A stretch of 64,000 bases of DNA from Onchocerca volvulus. Taxonomy: Eukaryota > Nematoda > Chromadorea > Rhabditida > Onchocercidae. The translations under genes were made by a program, and so were the position numbers. A model generated the notes under the pieces. That model was not told where the DNA came from, did no database searches, and was given only the letters and a program-made list of their open reading frames with translations. Location: assembly GCA_000499405.2 (NCBI GenBank), contig HG738137.1, positions 16,479,601-16,543,600 on the forward strand, read 5' to 3'. Of the stretch, positions 1 through 13,100 are shown one piece after another. The first letter of the stretch is position 1; each line of letters begins with the position of its first letter.

Positions 1-894
1 AGATAACTTCTTCATTTTAACGATCACATGAATTTTCTCATCAGCAATTAAGCAGAACATTAAATTTTAGTGATAGTAACTCAATTTTATTCAAAATCCT
101 ATCCTTACTCATCCTATTTTATTCTTTTTTTCCAAAGTTTATGACAAGAATTATTTGATACTAATTAAAAAAAAAAAAAGCCAGCAAGTCAGGCTGATTT
201 GTTTAATGCTGTATTTCTTAGTGCACATTTCTTATTTCATTTTTATAATATTAGTTTTATACCATTAATTTTTCATATCAATACCTTCTATTACATGAAA
301 AAAAAAAAGGAAATTCCCAGAATAGAATTTATTATCACAGCATATTGGGAAATTGACATTCACCGTTTTAAACTATCCATTATTGTTCACTGAACAACAA
401 ACGATAATACTTATCAGATAATTTTATCCGACTTACGTAGTCCTTATCCGACATTGATAAATTTTAATCCCTAGAATGACTAATAATCAATTAGATACTT
501 GTATAAAACCATAAGAATCTCATATTTCGTAAATATAAGCTATTAGAAAATCATTATAAGACAGGAACACATCCTAGGAAGATCTTTTATCAACAAGTGA
601 CTTTTGAATTCTCAACAATCTTAACAAATAGATAAGAGCAGCATATTTCAGTTAGATATTACTAAAAAAAAACAATGGTTTTTGCATATAAGGGAAGATA
701 TTTAAGATCGTGCCAATGATACCATTTATTTTCTAGAGAGATGTACGGAATTAGAACTAACTTTTCTTCAGTCCATTACAGTATTATCAGTCTTTTCTTC
801 TCCTTAAAAAAAAAATCTAGAAAATAGGAGAATGATGAAATTTCCATTTTTCATTTCTCATAAAATTTGAAATGAACATATCAGAAAAACATAC
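1..894. other. Left edge, no exon recognised
   Basis: This is probably intron or downstream sequence of the minus-strand gene at 895-2097, whose third exon ends with a donor at 894 in phase 2. The region is A+T-rich with several TTATCA/TGATAA words. I found no acceptor followed by an open frame in the required phase, so the remaining exons probably lie beyond the window edge. Confidence 0.4.
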
Positions 895-2097
895 TCGACA
901 AAGTAAGGTTGTCCCTGGGGTGCGTAATTTTGTTCGAAATGTTTGGTAGGCTCGCAATCCAGATCGCAACTTTTCGCAGCACGATGAGATGCAACTTGAT
1001 ATTGTTCACCAACATTTGATACCGCCATAACACTTAACGATTTGGATGGTGCATGCGCTACACCAGATATCAAGCGACTGCAATTTACAAGTAAATCAAA
1101 TTGATGCAGTGATTTGGAATATCATGAAACTAACATTTACGTCAAAGGAATATTTATATCATTTATCAGATGTGCTCAAAATGTATCAGATATTTTAGAT
1201 GAAAAAATTCTTTGCAATTAAAAACTGATAAAAGTCCTTTCTCTAGTAACCAAACTTAAAAAAAAAAAAAAAAAAAAAGAAAAAATAATAGGATTTTGAG
1301 ATATTCTAATGTATGATAGAAAAGAATGCAGTACCTGGAGTGATGCTCAATGTTATCTTCGTAATTGATTAGAGCAGGTGCAGAACTTTGCCTCGGATGA
1401 TAAGGTCCTTGATAAGATGTATTGAGTTGTGTAGATGAAACCGAACTTGGACTTAGAGTTTGTCGTCCACTGGAGCCTAACCCATCATCACTTGATCCTT
1501 CTGCGGATGAAATATGTGGTTTCAATGATGATACTGGACGTTGATTAAATGATGCCGGCACACTTGACTGAAATATTGATTAAAAAAATTATTATTACCT
1601 ATGATTATTGTCATACGAAACTTTTCAAAACTAACAATAACCAATCTCTTCCAAATTATCAACACTGCAATTGAATTTTCATATTAGCCATAACATATGG
1701 CACTGTTAAGCCTAATCAATCATTATCATTCCAGCCATGATATAATAATGCTCAAATCAAACTTTATCAGATATTTCATATTGATTATGAAATAAGAAAA
1801 AAAAGAAATGAGATCAATTCTGCAAGACTAATTATCTTAACTCAAAAAATAAAAAAAAACAGGTGAAATATTTGAATGGTAATGATAAGATGATTAAAAA
1901 GTTAAAAATACCTTCTTGCGTTCAAAATGCTTTCCGTGTGTTCGCATACCTTCCGTAAAAAGCTCTTCAAGCGACTTCTGTGGATCATCAACATGGGTGT
2001 TAATCTGAACATACGGAGTACTAGCTGTCATCGTTGTTGTTTGCAATTTCGCTTTCGATGCCATCGCCATTTCCACCCGTTTTTTCGCCGACGCCAT
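895..2097 (-). CDS. Unrecognised serine-rich protein, 5' part (3 exons)
   Basis: Three minus-strand exons join in phase: 2097-1912, 1567-1335 and 1077-895. They give about 200 residues and end in a phase-2 donor, so the gene continues to the left. The protein starts MASAKKRVEMAMASKAK and has a charged stretch with SLEELFTEGMRTHGKHFERK. A Ser/Pro/Thr-rich, probably disordered segment follows (residues about 63-130, with GLGSSGRQTLSPSSVSS). It ends in a more ordered-looking part containing KSCDLDCEPTKHFEQNY. Acceptors are TTTCAG and TTGCAG and donors are GTATTT, GTACTG and GTATGT. The start ATG is inferred: it is the first good Met, and only poly(T) with no clear spliced-leader acceptor lies just upstream. 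I do not recognise a family; the composition suggests a signalling or cytoskeletal adaptor, but that is a guess. Confidence 0.6.
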
Positions 2098-5000
2098 TTC
2101 GGCGACTTTTCGAAAAAAAAAAAAACAAAAAAAACAAAATCCACTATGAGCAAATCAATTTGTTATAACGTAAAAGCAACAGCAAAATAATTGATCCGTT
2201 AACATGTAATATTTTTGGGTACTTTGAAATTTATCATTCATCCCATTTCCATCTCTACTTTCGATGATATCTTCGGAAGAATTTGTTTGCGATGATGCTA
2301 ATATACCGTGTCCGAGAGATACTGAATGATTCACTAGGAGGTGTGTTTAAAATCATCTGAATATTAACTTCAATCCTGTATTTAGCAGATAACTGATGAT
2401 ATCAATATCTAAATACTTACTGTTTGATCAAATGATAATAAGATATCAGTGAAATATAAAAGGAAATTATCATTTAACATTTTCAAAATTATACTATTAT
2501 CAATCAGATGATATGACGATCACAATATATCTCTTATCAGCGGAAATTCAATCAAAGTAAAGCATATCAATGGAAGAAATTACTTGAAGTGAAAAGAGGA
2601 AAACAAAAAAGATTAAATGCTAATTTGGAATGATTGTGTTAAGGAAGAATATAAATGAAAAAAAAAAAAAAATGACCGTAATCCGTAGGGAGTATAAGAT
2701 TTGGAAAGTAAAAGGATGAAAAATCCACAAATGGACATATGCCATCTCCAAGCAACCAACAATAAAAGCATCAATTTCATTGGAAGCGTTGGATTTACTA
2801 CGGTAACGATAGCGAAATTTTGTGAATCTTAGCATTCTTCTTTCCTTCCTTCTACCTGCTCCTTTATTATCTCAGGTGATTATCTCGTGAAAATGATAGT
2901 AATAGTTGATATGAAAACAATATTGTATTTTTATCTTTATTTCTTTCAAAGGTAGCAATTGAGATGTGCTTAGATAGATTGGCTTTATATCATTGTCTTT
3001 CGCTGAATCCATAATTATCATCACAAAATTTTCGGTTTTTAGAGCATTGGCGACATTCCGGAGCCCAATGAACAACAATAAAAACAACACTTTTCACTCT
3101 TACACTTATCCTTTCCAATATCGAATTATATTCAATTTCTATTCATTTAATTGCTACTTTCGCTTGCTTTCCGGCACAAACAAATACACACACGTACAGA
3201 CAGATTTATTATTCTATTTTGCATATATTTATTGGAAATATTTCATAAAGCTATTATTTTATACGGGAATTTTTGAATAACATATAGAATATAATAGATT
3301 GGCATGATTGAAAATAACATTTCAAACTTAGATTGCACTATTATGCGGAATTGATAATCAATGTTTCATCTAATAATTATTCATTATTTTAACTCTTCTC
3401 GTGCGATTTTTTGTTTTTTTTGAACAAAACATCAACTATAGATGAAAGCGAAATTTGCATCTGCAAATGTGATGTTAATGGGAAAATGAAGACAAAAATT
3501 TTAATCTCTCAGCAAAATGCCTTAATTTTGCACACATTCCGAAATCAATTGTTAGATTCCAAGCATGTTTTAGCATTAGATGTCAAACTTGCTCAAATTT
3601 GAAAGCAAATATTTATGCTTCAACATATCGATTACTATTGATTACTTAAAGTACTAAAATTAAAGATATATTAGATTTCTAAAAAATTTTTGTCATATTT
3701 CAATCTAAAAGGATTTTACAGTCTAAGTCAATATAGTTTTTCTTGAAGATTCAAAATAGGACAAGTATTTATTCACCTGCCTCAATTACCTTGATCTAAT
3801 TCATGATAAAATTTACATATAAATCGTATAGTAACATTTAAAACTACGATACATTAAACTTTTGACTAGAAAAATTTTCACTACCGTATCCCGTAATATC
3901 TCTCTCTAGAAACTGTAATTATATTAAGAATATTGTTTGATTATTCTACGAAGTCATTCTTCGGCAATTATATTATTTCATATCTGACCCTATTGTATTT
4001 TCAACTTATTGATTTAAACTGAATAATCCGATGCAATTAAAATTGCTTCTTCTCAATTAATTTAACGATTTCAGATTTCATTTCATCTGACAACAATCAA
4101 TACACTTCAAACTATCAGAACAATTAATTTTCCATTATGATTCCATTCTAAATGCTTTTCTATCTAAAGTGCTATACCATTTGCTCCGATTGCAATGATC
4201 TTTTTTTCAAATCGAATTTAACGGGAAATTGCCGTTAAAAATAAATCTCATAATTTTCGGAATTGTTCGATCTAAAAAAACAAAACAAAACAAAGAACTT
4301 CTTCTTCTTCTTACCCTTCAGACACAGCAAATGATGCAAATAATTCCATTTTATATTGATGATATCAATCGATAGGCTACGGAACCGTTAGACGATGATG
4401 AAAAGAAAAAGGCCATTGATATTTACAAATGTTCAATTTTCAACAACATATAAATGAATAGAATGATACATTACATTCCGTTGAAGAGATATGATAATAT
4501 GATATTTTTACGCCATGCTATACGCAACTAATATCTCATCAAATTAATTCATTCATTATTAAGTAAGGAAAAATTAAATTTTTAAAAATGTAACAAATTA
4601 GAGAGACAAAAGCTTAAATTATTGACTACATCCATTTCTCTCATACGATTATTGATAGCTAAATTAATGATAACGACGATATTATTTCATTCATTTTCAA
4701 TTTTTTTTTTTTTCAACAAACAGAAAATTCAATTAAATTGGCTAATCGAGAAATATTCATGAAATAATTGATAATTTTTGAATTAAGCAAAATAAATTTA
4801 GGGATTGTTTAGTCTTTTTCAATATTTTACTCTGTTTGTCTCATATTATCAATTATTTTCAATAATCAAATTATTAAGATCATTAATTAGCGTAAAAATT
4901 TGGACCAAATCCATGTTTTTTTTTTCTTTTTTTTTTTTTTTGACAGAATAAGTTTAAAAAGATTAAGCTTATTTATCTGAAAAAATCAGACAGGAAAAAG

Positions 5001-6441
5001 AAGAAAAAATAAATTTAGCATCATCAAAATTCAGGATTCTAGAAGATAATTTCAAGATTTAAAAAAAAAAAAAAAAAACAATTGATAGATGGAAAACTTT
5101 CGATATGTGAATTTAAAAAAAAAAAAAAAAAAAAGGAAAAAAATGATTCGATTGCTCGGTTGATTGAATGTTGACGTCAGAATGTCCGATGATCATCGAA
5201 ACAACGCCCTGTGATGTTGTTCGTTTCGTTCAATGAAAAAAATAACGATGTGATCAGAAATTTAATTTTCGAAGAAAAGATATAGCACAAAACGATATCT
5301 ATTTTTTTTTTTGTAAAAGGAGAAAAAAAAAAAAAAAAACATTGCATTAAACAAAAAGAAAGAAATGAAGAAGCTGATTCATTTAGACTCATAAATTTAT
5401 TCATTATACTAAGGCATTCAGTTTCATTTTAATATATAAGGAAACGAATGATAATGAATTGATAAAATGGGGCAGTAGCATTGATAAGGCTAAATGAAAC
5501 CTCTCAAGATGATAATAAGACGATGTTAAACAGCAGCAACAATGAATGATTAATTAATGAAAGCAGCAGAAAATGTTGAAAGGAAAACACGGAGGATTAT
5601 TTGTGTATGTGTATGTGTGTGACAATCCTCGTTAAACAGCAAGAATGAGATGATAAGTGAGAGAGAAGGATTGAAGATGATAACGAATCATATCACCTCC
5701 TCCCCCCTCCCCCTCCCCTTTCTTCTCAAAATAATACCTTGCACCTTTTGTTCCATTTTTTTTTTTTTTTTGCTCCCTTATTTATTGCATATCTTTATGT
5801 GAAAGGAAGAAAAATAACACACTGAAAGATGGAAAGATGAGAGGAATTATTGTATAAATTAAATAAGCAATACAGTAGACGAAGATCATATCGGATGGGA
5901 ATCGTATGGAATACGGAAAACCGGAATACCGGAACAGACGGAAAGATTCGAGCATGTATACAACTTATCAAGGTAATTTGAGATGCAAAATTGTGGGAAA
6001 TGAAACTACTTCTAAGTAGATTGCCAAAATTTTACTGAGATACGGTAATTATCGTTTCTTTAAATGATAGAGGAAGAAGATGATACAATAACATAATTTA
6101 TTATGTTCCATACTGCATTCAATTATCGAAATGAAAAAAAAAATACATATTATTACCTTATTTGTGGCTATACAGAAATGGAAATTTAGAAATGAAAATC
6201 AGAATGAAATAATCAAATAATTGGAAAACACACAAAAATGGTTGAGTTTGATAAGGAAAAGAAGAAAAGAAGGGAAGGAAGTAAATTTTTATGAAATAAT
6301 AAATAGTAATGGTGTGAGAGATTGGTGTTCTATGAGCTTTTGCAAGTAGCTAAGTGTGTTATCAATTGAATGATTTCTATTTTGCAATTTCTGATCAAAT
6401 TCATTTGAAAGACAAGGTATTGGCTGGTAGGAAGAGAAAAG

Positions 6442-6467
6442 GAGAGAGAGAGAGAGAGAGAGAGAGA
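6442..6467. repeat. (GA)n microsatellite
   Basis: An uninterrupted GA dinucleotide tract of about 13 units sits in a purine-rich context. It produces artificial Ser/Leu-rich open frames on the other strand. Confidence 0.95.
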
Positions 6468-6780
6468 AAAACAGTAGAAGGGAGGAAGTGAAAAAAAAAA
6501 TGTAAAAGAAAATATAATGAAAAGAAAGAAAGTTGAAAATTTCGAAAATAAAAAAGAAAAACATACACAAATACGAGTAAAAATATATGTGATTGAGAAA
6601 GAAACTAGCAAAATCATATGAATTTTTTTTAATTCGAACAAATCGATTCTACCAGATTTGATCAGATTTGATCGGATCCGATCAGAATCAATTCCTGTCA
6701 GTAGCAAAGCAATAGCGACAGCAGCATCAACAGCTAACGTCACTGAAAGTAAAAGACGATTGCCTTCAAGGTGTGTAATT

Positions 6781-6866
6781 TGTATGTGTGTGTGTGTCTG
6801 TGTGTATGTGTGTTTATGTATGTGTATGTGTGTGTATGTCTGGTGTGTGTGTGTCTGTGTCTGTGC
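6781..6866. repeat. (TG)n-rich imperfect microsatellite
   Basis: An imperfect TG tract with scattered TA and TC interruptions, about 85 bp long. It explains the His/Thr-rich open frames read on the minus strand here. Confidence 0.95.
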
Positions 6867-7059
6867 AAGATGAACGGTGTGCAAAATGGTAAACTTGAAG
6901 GAGGAAGAAGAAGGAGATGAATTGGTACGAAATGTTTGGTGTTAAGAAAAAGTATATGAGAGAAATGATGAAAATTAAAGGTGTAAATAGAGGTGCACCA
7001 AAGGTGTATGTCATGTGTCCTCGAGATGGTACCATCGGTGGATACCAACCATCATTGAC

Positions 7060-7350
7060 GATAGGTGATGATAGAGGTAGCAGCGGTAGCGATGGCGGTG
7101 GCGGTGTCGGTGGCGGTAGCGATGTTTGATTAATTTCACCAACGACTGTTTCTTCGACTTTTCTTCTTTCCTTCCACCTCTCCTGAAGTACGACAGCAGT
7201 GCGACAGCATCGCGGTAGCATCGCTGCATCACAGATAGTTACGGTGGTGGCTTCATCGAGACTGATGACTGCTGCAGTTCATCGCCATCATTGCTGCACA
7301 CCGGGCAAATGAGCAAGTGTGCCCGCCTGCCAACTTGTCATTTTCCTTCC
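7060..7350. other. GC-richer block with GGT/GGC trinucleotide pattern
   Basis: This block is clearly richer in G+C than its surroundings. It contains a run of GGT, GGC and GAT triplets (7072-7126) and several GCAGC/GCATCGC words. The open frames on both strands are low-complexity Gly/Ser or Arg/His runs without homology that I can recognise. It could be a promoter or 5' untranslated region of the gene to the left, but nothing visible proves that. Confidence 0.35.
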
Positions 7351-7410
7351 TCTCCACTTTACTTTCCAACCAATCATTCCGAAAGTGATTTGTTGTGCTA
7401 CTCATGGAAA

Positions 7411-7495
7411 TACACATAGTACGTGTTATCAGTGATAATAATATCACTGATACTGATATCATATCAGTGATATCACATGTTATATGCTTGTGATT
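7411..7495. repeat. Nested palindrome built from TATCAGTGATA
   Basis: The word TATCAGTGATA is followed within a few bases by its reverse complement, then by further ATATCAG/CTGATAT and ATCAGTGAT units. The block can fold into a hairpin. It also carries several GATA-type TGATA/TATCA words. A function as a regulatory cluster is speculative. Confidence 0.7.
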
Positions 7496-10006
7496 ATATT
7501 TGTACGAATATGATCGATAATGATCGGATAGCATAGAATTGAATGGATTTAGTATTGATAAGAAGCGGGAAATTCCGTATGCCGCAAAAATTCTCTCATA
7601 AGAATGTAGCAAATATAAAAATTTCACATTGCTAGCAACTTTATAAATTAAATTCATTTATTTTTCTTTTTTAACAAATTTTTTTTCGGTGAAAACACTT
7701 GGAATATTCTTTTTCATTATGAATGATATTGTAGTGAAATGGTGAATTTTTATGGAATTTTTTCTCTGAAATTTATTGCAAATTGATTACATAAGTGGGA
7801 TTCTAACGTGAAAACAACGTGAAGCAAACAGAAATCCTGTTGGAGATTCTGCACGAAATGTATAAAGATCATGCTATCATTTTAATCACATGTTGAAAAT
7901 TATATATCTCAATGTTTTTCTTCTAAAAAATTTTATCAAGTTTTTTTTCAAATGCAACTTAGTTCGATATTTCACACAACAGAAATCAATTGGTTTAAGA
8001 ACATTATTGTTATTGTTGAAATCGTGAAATCCTGAATTGAAATCTTGAAATTAAAAAGAAAGGAAGGATTTAATTATGCTCAAAATTCTATCACCTATGT
8101 TTTTCTTTTTAGCTGAGTTTAAAGCGTAAAATGGAACTTACGTTTTACGTGCGAAGATAAAAGCACCGTTTGAAAAATGAAACGATTCTAAATTGCTCAG
8201 ACAATATTCTTATTCAGAATAAGAAAAAATGCTTCATTATATCAACAGCATAATTATAAATGAGCATTTTTTGATAACAGTATATGAACGAAAATTGATT
8301 ATATAACAAAATTATAGCAGAAGAATTTTTGGTACATTTAGAATGGAAAATAAAAATTCATCTACAAATACGATATCAATTAATAATTCATAAGTGAATT
8401 GTAATGGGTTATAAATTATAGAATGGGAATGAATTGGCTATCGTATGATAGAATATAGGCTAAATAATTGAAAAAATATCAACAAAATGAAGTAAATGAT
8501 ATCCAATAACATTTTTACGAAAACAATGAACTAATTTAAATCAACCTGTTGAAATATGATGAAAGAACAGCAGCACTTGAACTGAAATGCCCTCTACAAT
8601 TCATATTTTACCAAGAAATAAGTAAACTATTGATACATCCAGATATATCATCCTATTTATCGCCTCACATTTTTCTCACCTTTTCTCATATCATTATTGT
8701 TAACGCCTGTCTATTACGTCACTTTTCATCCTGCAGAAAATTGATGAATACGCTTTGAAAAATAGCTGTATTTTAATCTTGTGAGCTTCAAATTGTCGTT
8801 CACACAGTGAATTAGCACAAAATTCATACTTAAATATGATATTCAAATATATTAGATGATTTATTTCCAGCAGCTTTGTCATATCTCAAATTGATTAATT
8901 CGTATTTAATACTTGAAATCAAATCAAAAGAAAGAATTACCATTCTCGAAATTCGTACAAATTGTCTCATTAGCATTAACTAATATGATAAAGCGATATG
9001 ACAGCTCAAGGTCAAGGGTACACTGTAACCTTTCGTACTTTTGCATCCGTTGATGGACCCATCTGATATATTACTTCCACCAACAACAAATGTCCACTGG
9101 GGTTAAAGGAATGCAGGGTGAGAAATATCAATTTGGCTGACAATAAAACATTCTTTCTCTCACCGATCGCATATTTGTCCGATACAGACGATTCATAGCG
9201 GTGGTATAATAATGCCGTTACATGTTTACTACTTCTTTGTTTACAATATACTCCTTGATGATGAGAAACAACAATCTATTCTACCAATATCTGTCATCGT
9301 TGTCAATAACAGCAACATACTGCAAAACGATAAACAGAACAACCTGAACCTAAATTCGACACTTTCCTTAATGACCAATGAAACATAGAGGCATTATTTT
9401 CTTGAATATAATGATTAATTTCCTTGAATATATGACAATAGCATGAAGATGTACAATGAAGGGGCAGATTATAATGATGATTTTAAAGATGAAGCGATAC
9501 AAAATAAAAAAAAAAAAAAAGAGATCTATAATATATATTAACGATCATATCGAATATGCAAATCTGTATTATAACAAAAATGCATTTCATCAAAGCTTAA
9601 GCAATCGTGATCATACATATAATCACTGTGAAGAAGAAAAAAAAAAAAAAAAAACCAAAACACTAAAAAATCGCAAAATATTTGATAAAATTGAAAAGTA
9701 TATATAACAAATATTATGCAGTGATGGGTGAGCACAATTATTTTACTAATATTTGAGATTGCACTGAAGGTCAGAATTCAAAAAAAGGAGCTGCTAAACT
9801 AAATTATGCAAAACATTCTGCTAATACAAATAATTGAATATTTTTTTCACTTATTTCGAAATTCTTTTTTGAGATACCAAAAAACTGCTCATTTGCATAT
9901 GAGCAATAAATTTATAAATCAATACTTTAATTTAATTGTGCATATTATAAAGGTGCTTATCATTAATAAATCATCATATTTAGTGTGACAACCTATCAAA
10001 TATAAA

Positions 10007-10027
10007 CATATATATATATATATATAT
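10007..10027. repeat. (AT)n tract
   Basis: A short perfect AT dinucleotide run followed by a T run, just downstream of the malonyl-CoA synthetase gene. Confidence 0.9.
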
Positions 10028-10179
10028 TTTTTTTGGCCAGATTTTAATCCTAATATAAAATTAAGCAGCAACTTGAAATTTCCATTTATCAGCTGCATAG
10101 TTGCTAACAAAAGTTGGCGTGAAACTTATTATAAATAACTGAAACCTTCAATCAACAATTATATAAAATATTATTTAAG

Positions 10180-13100
10180 CTACTGAGCGCAAAATAAACT
10201 ACGATATCGTTCCCTAAGAATATTTTTCTGTACTTTCCCCATCGCATTTCGTGGCAATTGATCAAGACAGAGAAAATGTTTTGGTACTTTGTAGTTAGCA
10301 AGTTTTGTATGAAGGATACGGATCGCTTCAGATTCGTGCAAAAATGCATGACTACCTGAATGTGGTACATAAACTGCCAACACTGCTTCGCCCAAATCAT
10401 GATGTGGAATACCTGAAGACAAACTATGCAGCACATAATTAAACTGAATATTATAAGCGTGCACGTATGGATCTTTCCTATTGCATTTTTTCATTCATAC
10501 TGTCAAAATTAATCTACATGAATAAGATTAACATTCTCATAAAGAATATACATAAACGTAGCGCAAAAGTTATCCAACCACATTTTCATTATCAATATAA
10601 CTTCATGCAGCTCCGATGAAAAATCAAGCAAATAATGGAATAAATGACCAAGAAAACGAATTTGTATCAATAACAAAAAGAAACATTTTACTAAAAGTTC
10701 GGAAAGTAATGGTGAAATTCATTCTTTTATATTTCATAAAAGAATATTAGCGCAAAACTTAAAGAACTAGAAAGGACTGCAGCAAATAGAATCCAATGCT
10801 ATTTAACTTACCTATTACAGCTGATTCCAGTATATGCGGTAAAGAATCTATAGCATCTTCTACTTCCTTCGGATAAACGTTTAATCCGCCGCTTATAATC
10901 ATATCATTTGCACGACCTTGTATCCATAAGTATCCTTCAAACATATACTAAATTGATAGAAGCCGATAAGCAAAAATGAGATGTTTTTAACAGTTGAATT
11001 CCTAATAAACATATTATCACGGAACATTCAACGAATGACGACATCAGATATTAAATTATGCAAGATAAAAATATTATCATTCATTTTCAACTGGGATGAG
11101 AAAATAATCACTATAAAAACGGTTTCAGATGAATATACTACCTTAATGGTATTTTTTCTTATAAGGAAATTAAAAAATTCTACTGAAATAAAAAATGAAT
11201 AAAGGATCTCTCCCATCAATCTGTTTGACTTTAAATTTAAAGAAAGTTTCGCTCGCATAAAATTCTGTACAGACCAAAATTTACCATCGTCATCAATTTT
11301 ACCAACATCGCCAGTACTGAAAAATCCGTCTTCAGTAAAAACTTTTCGTGTTATTTTTTCCTTTTTCCAGTAACCCAAAAATAAGCTCGGAAGACGGATC
11401 TGCACTATACCATCTTCACTTGTACGAATCTATAATGCAAATTCTTTAGATTTCGATTTTTAACAATTAAAGAATGCATGCCTGCAATATAGCAATTAAA
11501 CGACCTAAACTATTGACTACTAAACTTTGATATTAGTAATCTCCGTCACAATCGCATATAGATTTATGTATATTACAATAAATTATTTCTCAAAAAAACT
11601 TAGCCTACAAATCATTTATTAGTTTCATTACTTTAAAAAAAAAAAAGAACTGAGATTTCTTTTCTATCATTTAAAATTCATCATTAGGGTGAAAGTTATG
11701 TTGTAAATGACGGTTGCACGCAATTTAAATTTGCTATTAGGAATCTTCATTCTATTTGATTTTAGATAAATCGCAACTCCTACTGAGAAAAAAAAGCGAA
11801 TAATAAAGAATGATTCATTTTCAACGATACATTTCCAATTTTATTTTTTCGCATAGATGGTATTACAAAGAAGTATACAAACGAAGTGAAAGGGGAAAAG
11901 AAAAGCTTACATCGCCACTTGGTAAAACTTTTCCAACAGAACCTTTCCTACGATCATTGTAGAGATTGGTTGTAATTACACCTGCTGAAAACTATATTTA
12001 AGTCGGAATTATAAGTGATCTGACATATTTAGAGCAGCTGTTATAAATCACTCATTAACAATGATTCCGTTCAAGTCGTCAATAATTGCTGTTATCTTCT
12101 GCCAAAATTGTGCTGCATGCATCAACTCAGGAGTTTATGAATTTTACATATATATACAATCTTCACGGAGTGCTATGACAATACTCTTCATTTGGATATA
12201 AATTATGATATCATTTTTTCATTGCCACTAATCCTTATTTACACATGATAAATTTCCATATTAAGGAATAGGATAATCAAATCTTTTGTCATTATATTAT
12301 TCTTCTCTTCCATTAACGATGTTGTCCACTAATTGTTATTTCAGACAAAATTACATTATCATCAATCTATATGATAGTGATCACATTGTATAGAAAACCT
12401 GCAGTAGATGTTTTATTGTAAGGCTGTTATAACTCAGTAATATCCAAAATGATCTCCGTCACTACAGCAAGATAAGTAAAACAATTAATCATAAAGTGTA
12501 TCCAAGGAGGAAAAAAAAATAATGGAATTGGAGAAATTATTTAACTACTACTGACAGAACGAATAAATCCTAAATACAATATATTCAATAATATAAAAAA
12601 CAACCTTCGGTCATGCCATAACGTTCTAGTATTTCATGTCCAGTTCGTAGGTTGAAATCTTCCCATAATGCTGTGGATAAAGGAGCACTCCCACTTATAA
12701 ATAGACGAATATTTTTTGCTAGATTTTTTTCGAAATTGTTTCTTTGCAGCAAACGGCTAAATTTTTTAGTAGCAATGATTTAATAAAATTTTAGATAATT
12801 TGATCAAATCCTTCAGAAATTAAAACTTTCGGAAATATATAAAGAACAACTAACTTTATTTTCAAGGCAAGATATACTGAAATCTTTTGAAATGTACAAA
12901 TGCAAGAAACTAAAACCTATAATATGTTGGGACGCCCATCATGACCGTACATCGAGGTAACCAATTCAGAACATCATTTACATCAAATTTTGGTCTAGAA
13001 AATTTATTTATGAAGCTGAGATAATTTTCATAAATCTCTTAAAACTAAAAAAATAAATCTCGCAATTTTTATTTTTTTGCTTTTTTTGTTAATAAAAGAT

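Larger units (their letters stand above)
2098..10179. other. Long gene-poor interval
   Basis: About 8 kb with no supported exon on either strand. It holds many A or T homopolymers (for example near 4918-4940, 5061-5078 and 5115-5134), a GA and a TG microsatellite, a GC-richer block around 7060-7350 and a palindromic block at 7411-7495. It may contain the promoter or distal 5' exons of the minus gene at 895-2097. Open frames here are short and low-complexity. Confidence 0.5.

Noticed and set aside
6330..6884. Long minus-strand open frame with His/Thr and Ser/Leu/Phe runs
   Set aside because: It is the translation of the TG and GA microsatellites; no splice signals or family features.
6814..7232. 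Overlapping open frames with Pro/Leu or Tyr/Arg/His repeats
   Set aside because: They read the GGT/GGC triplet block in several frames at once, so none is convincing as protein.
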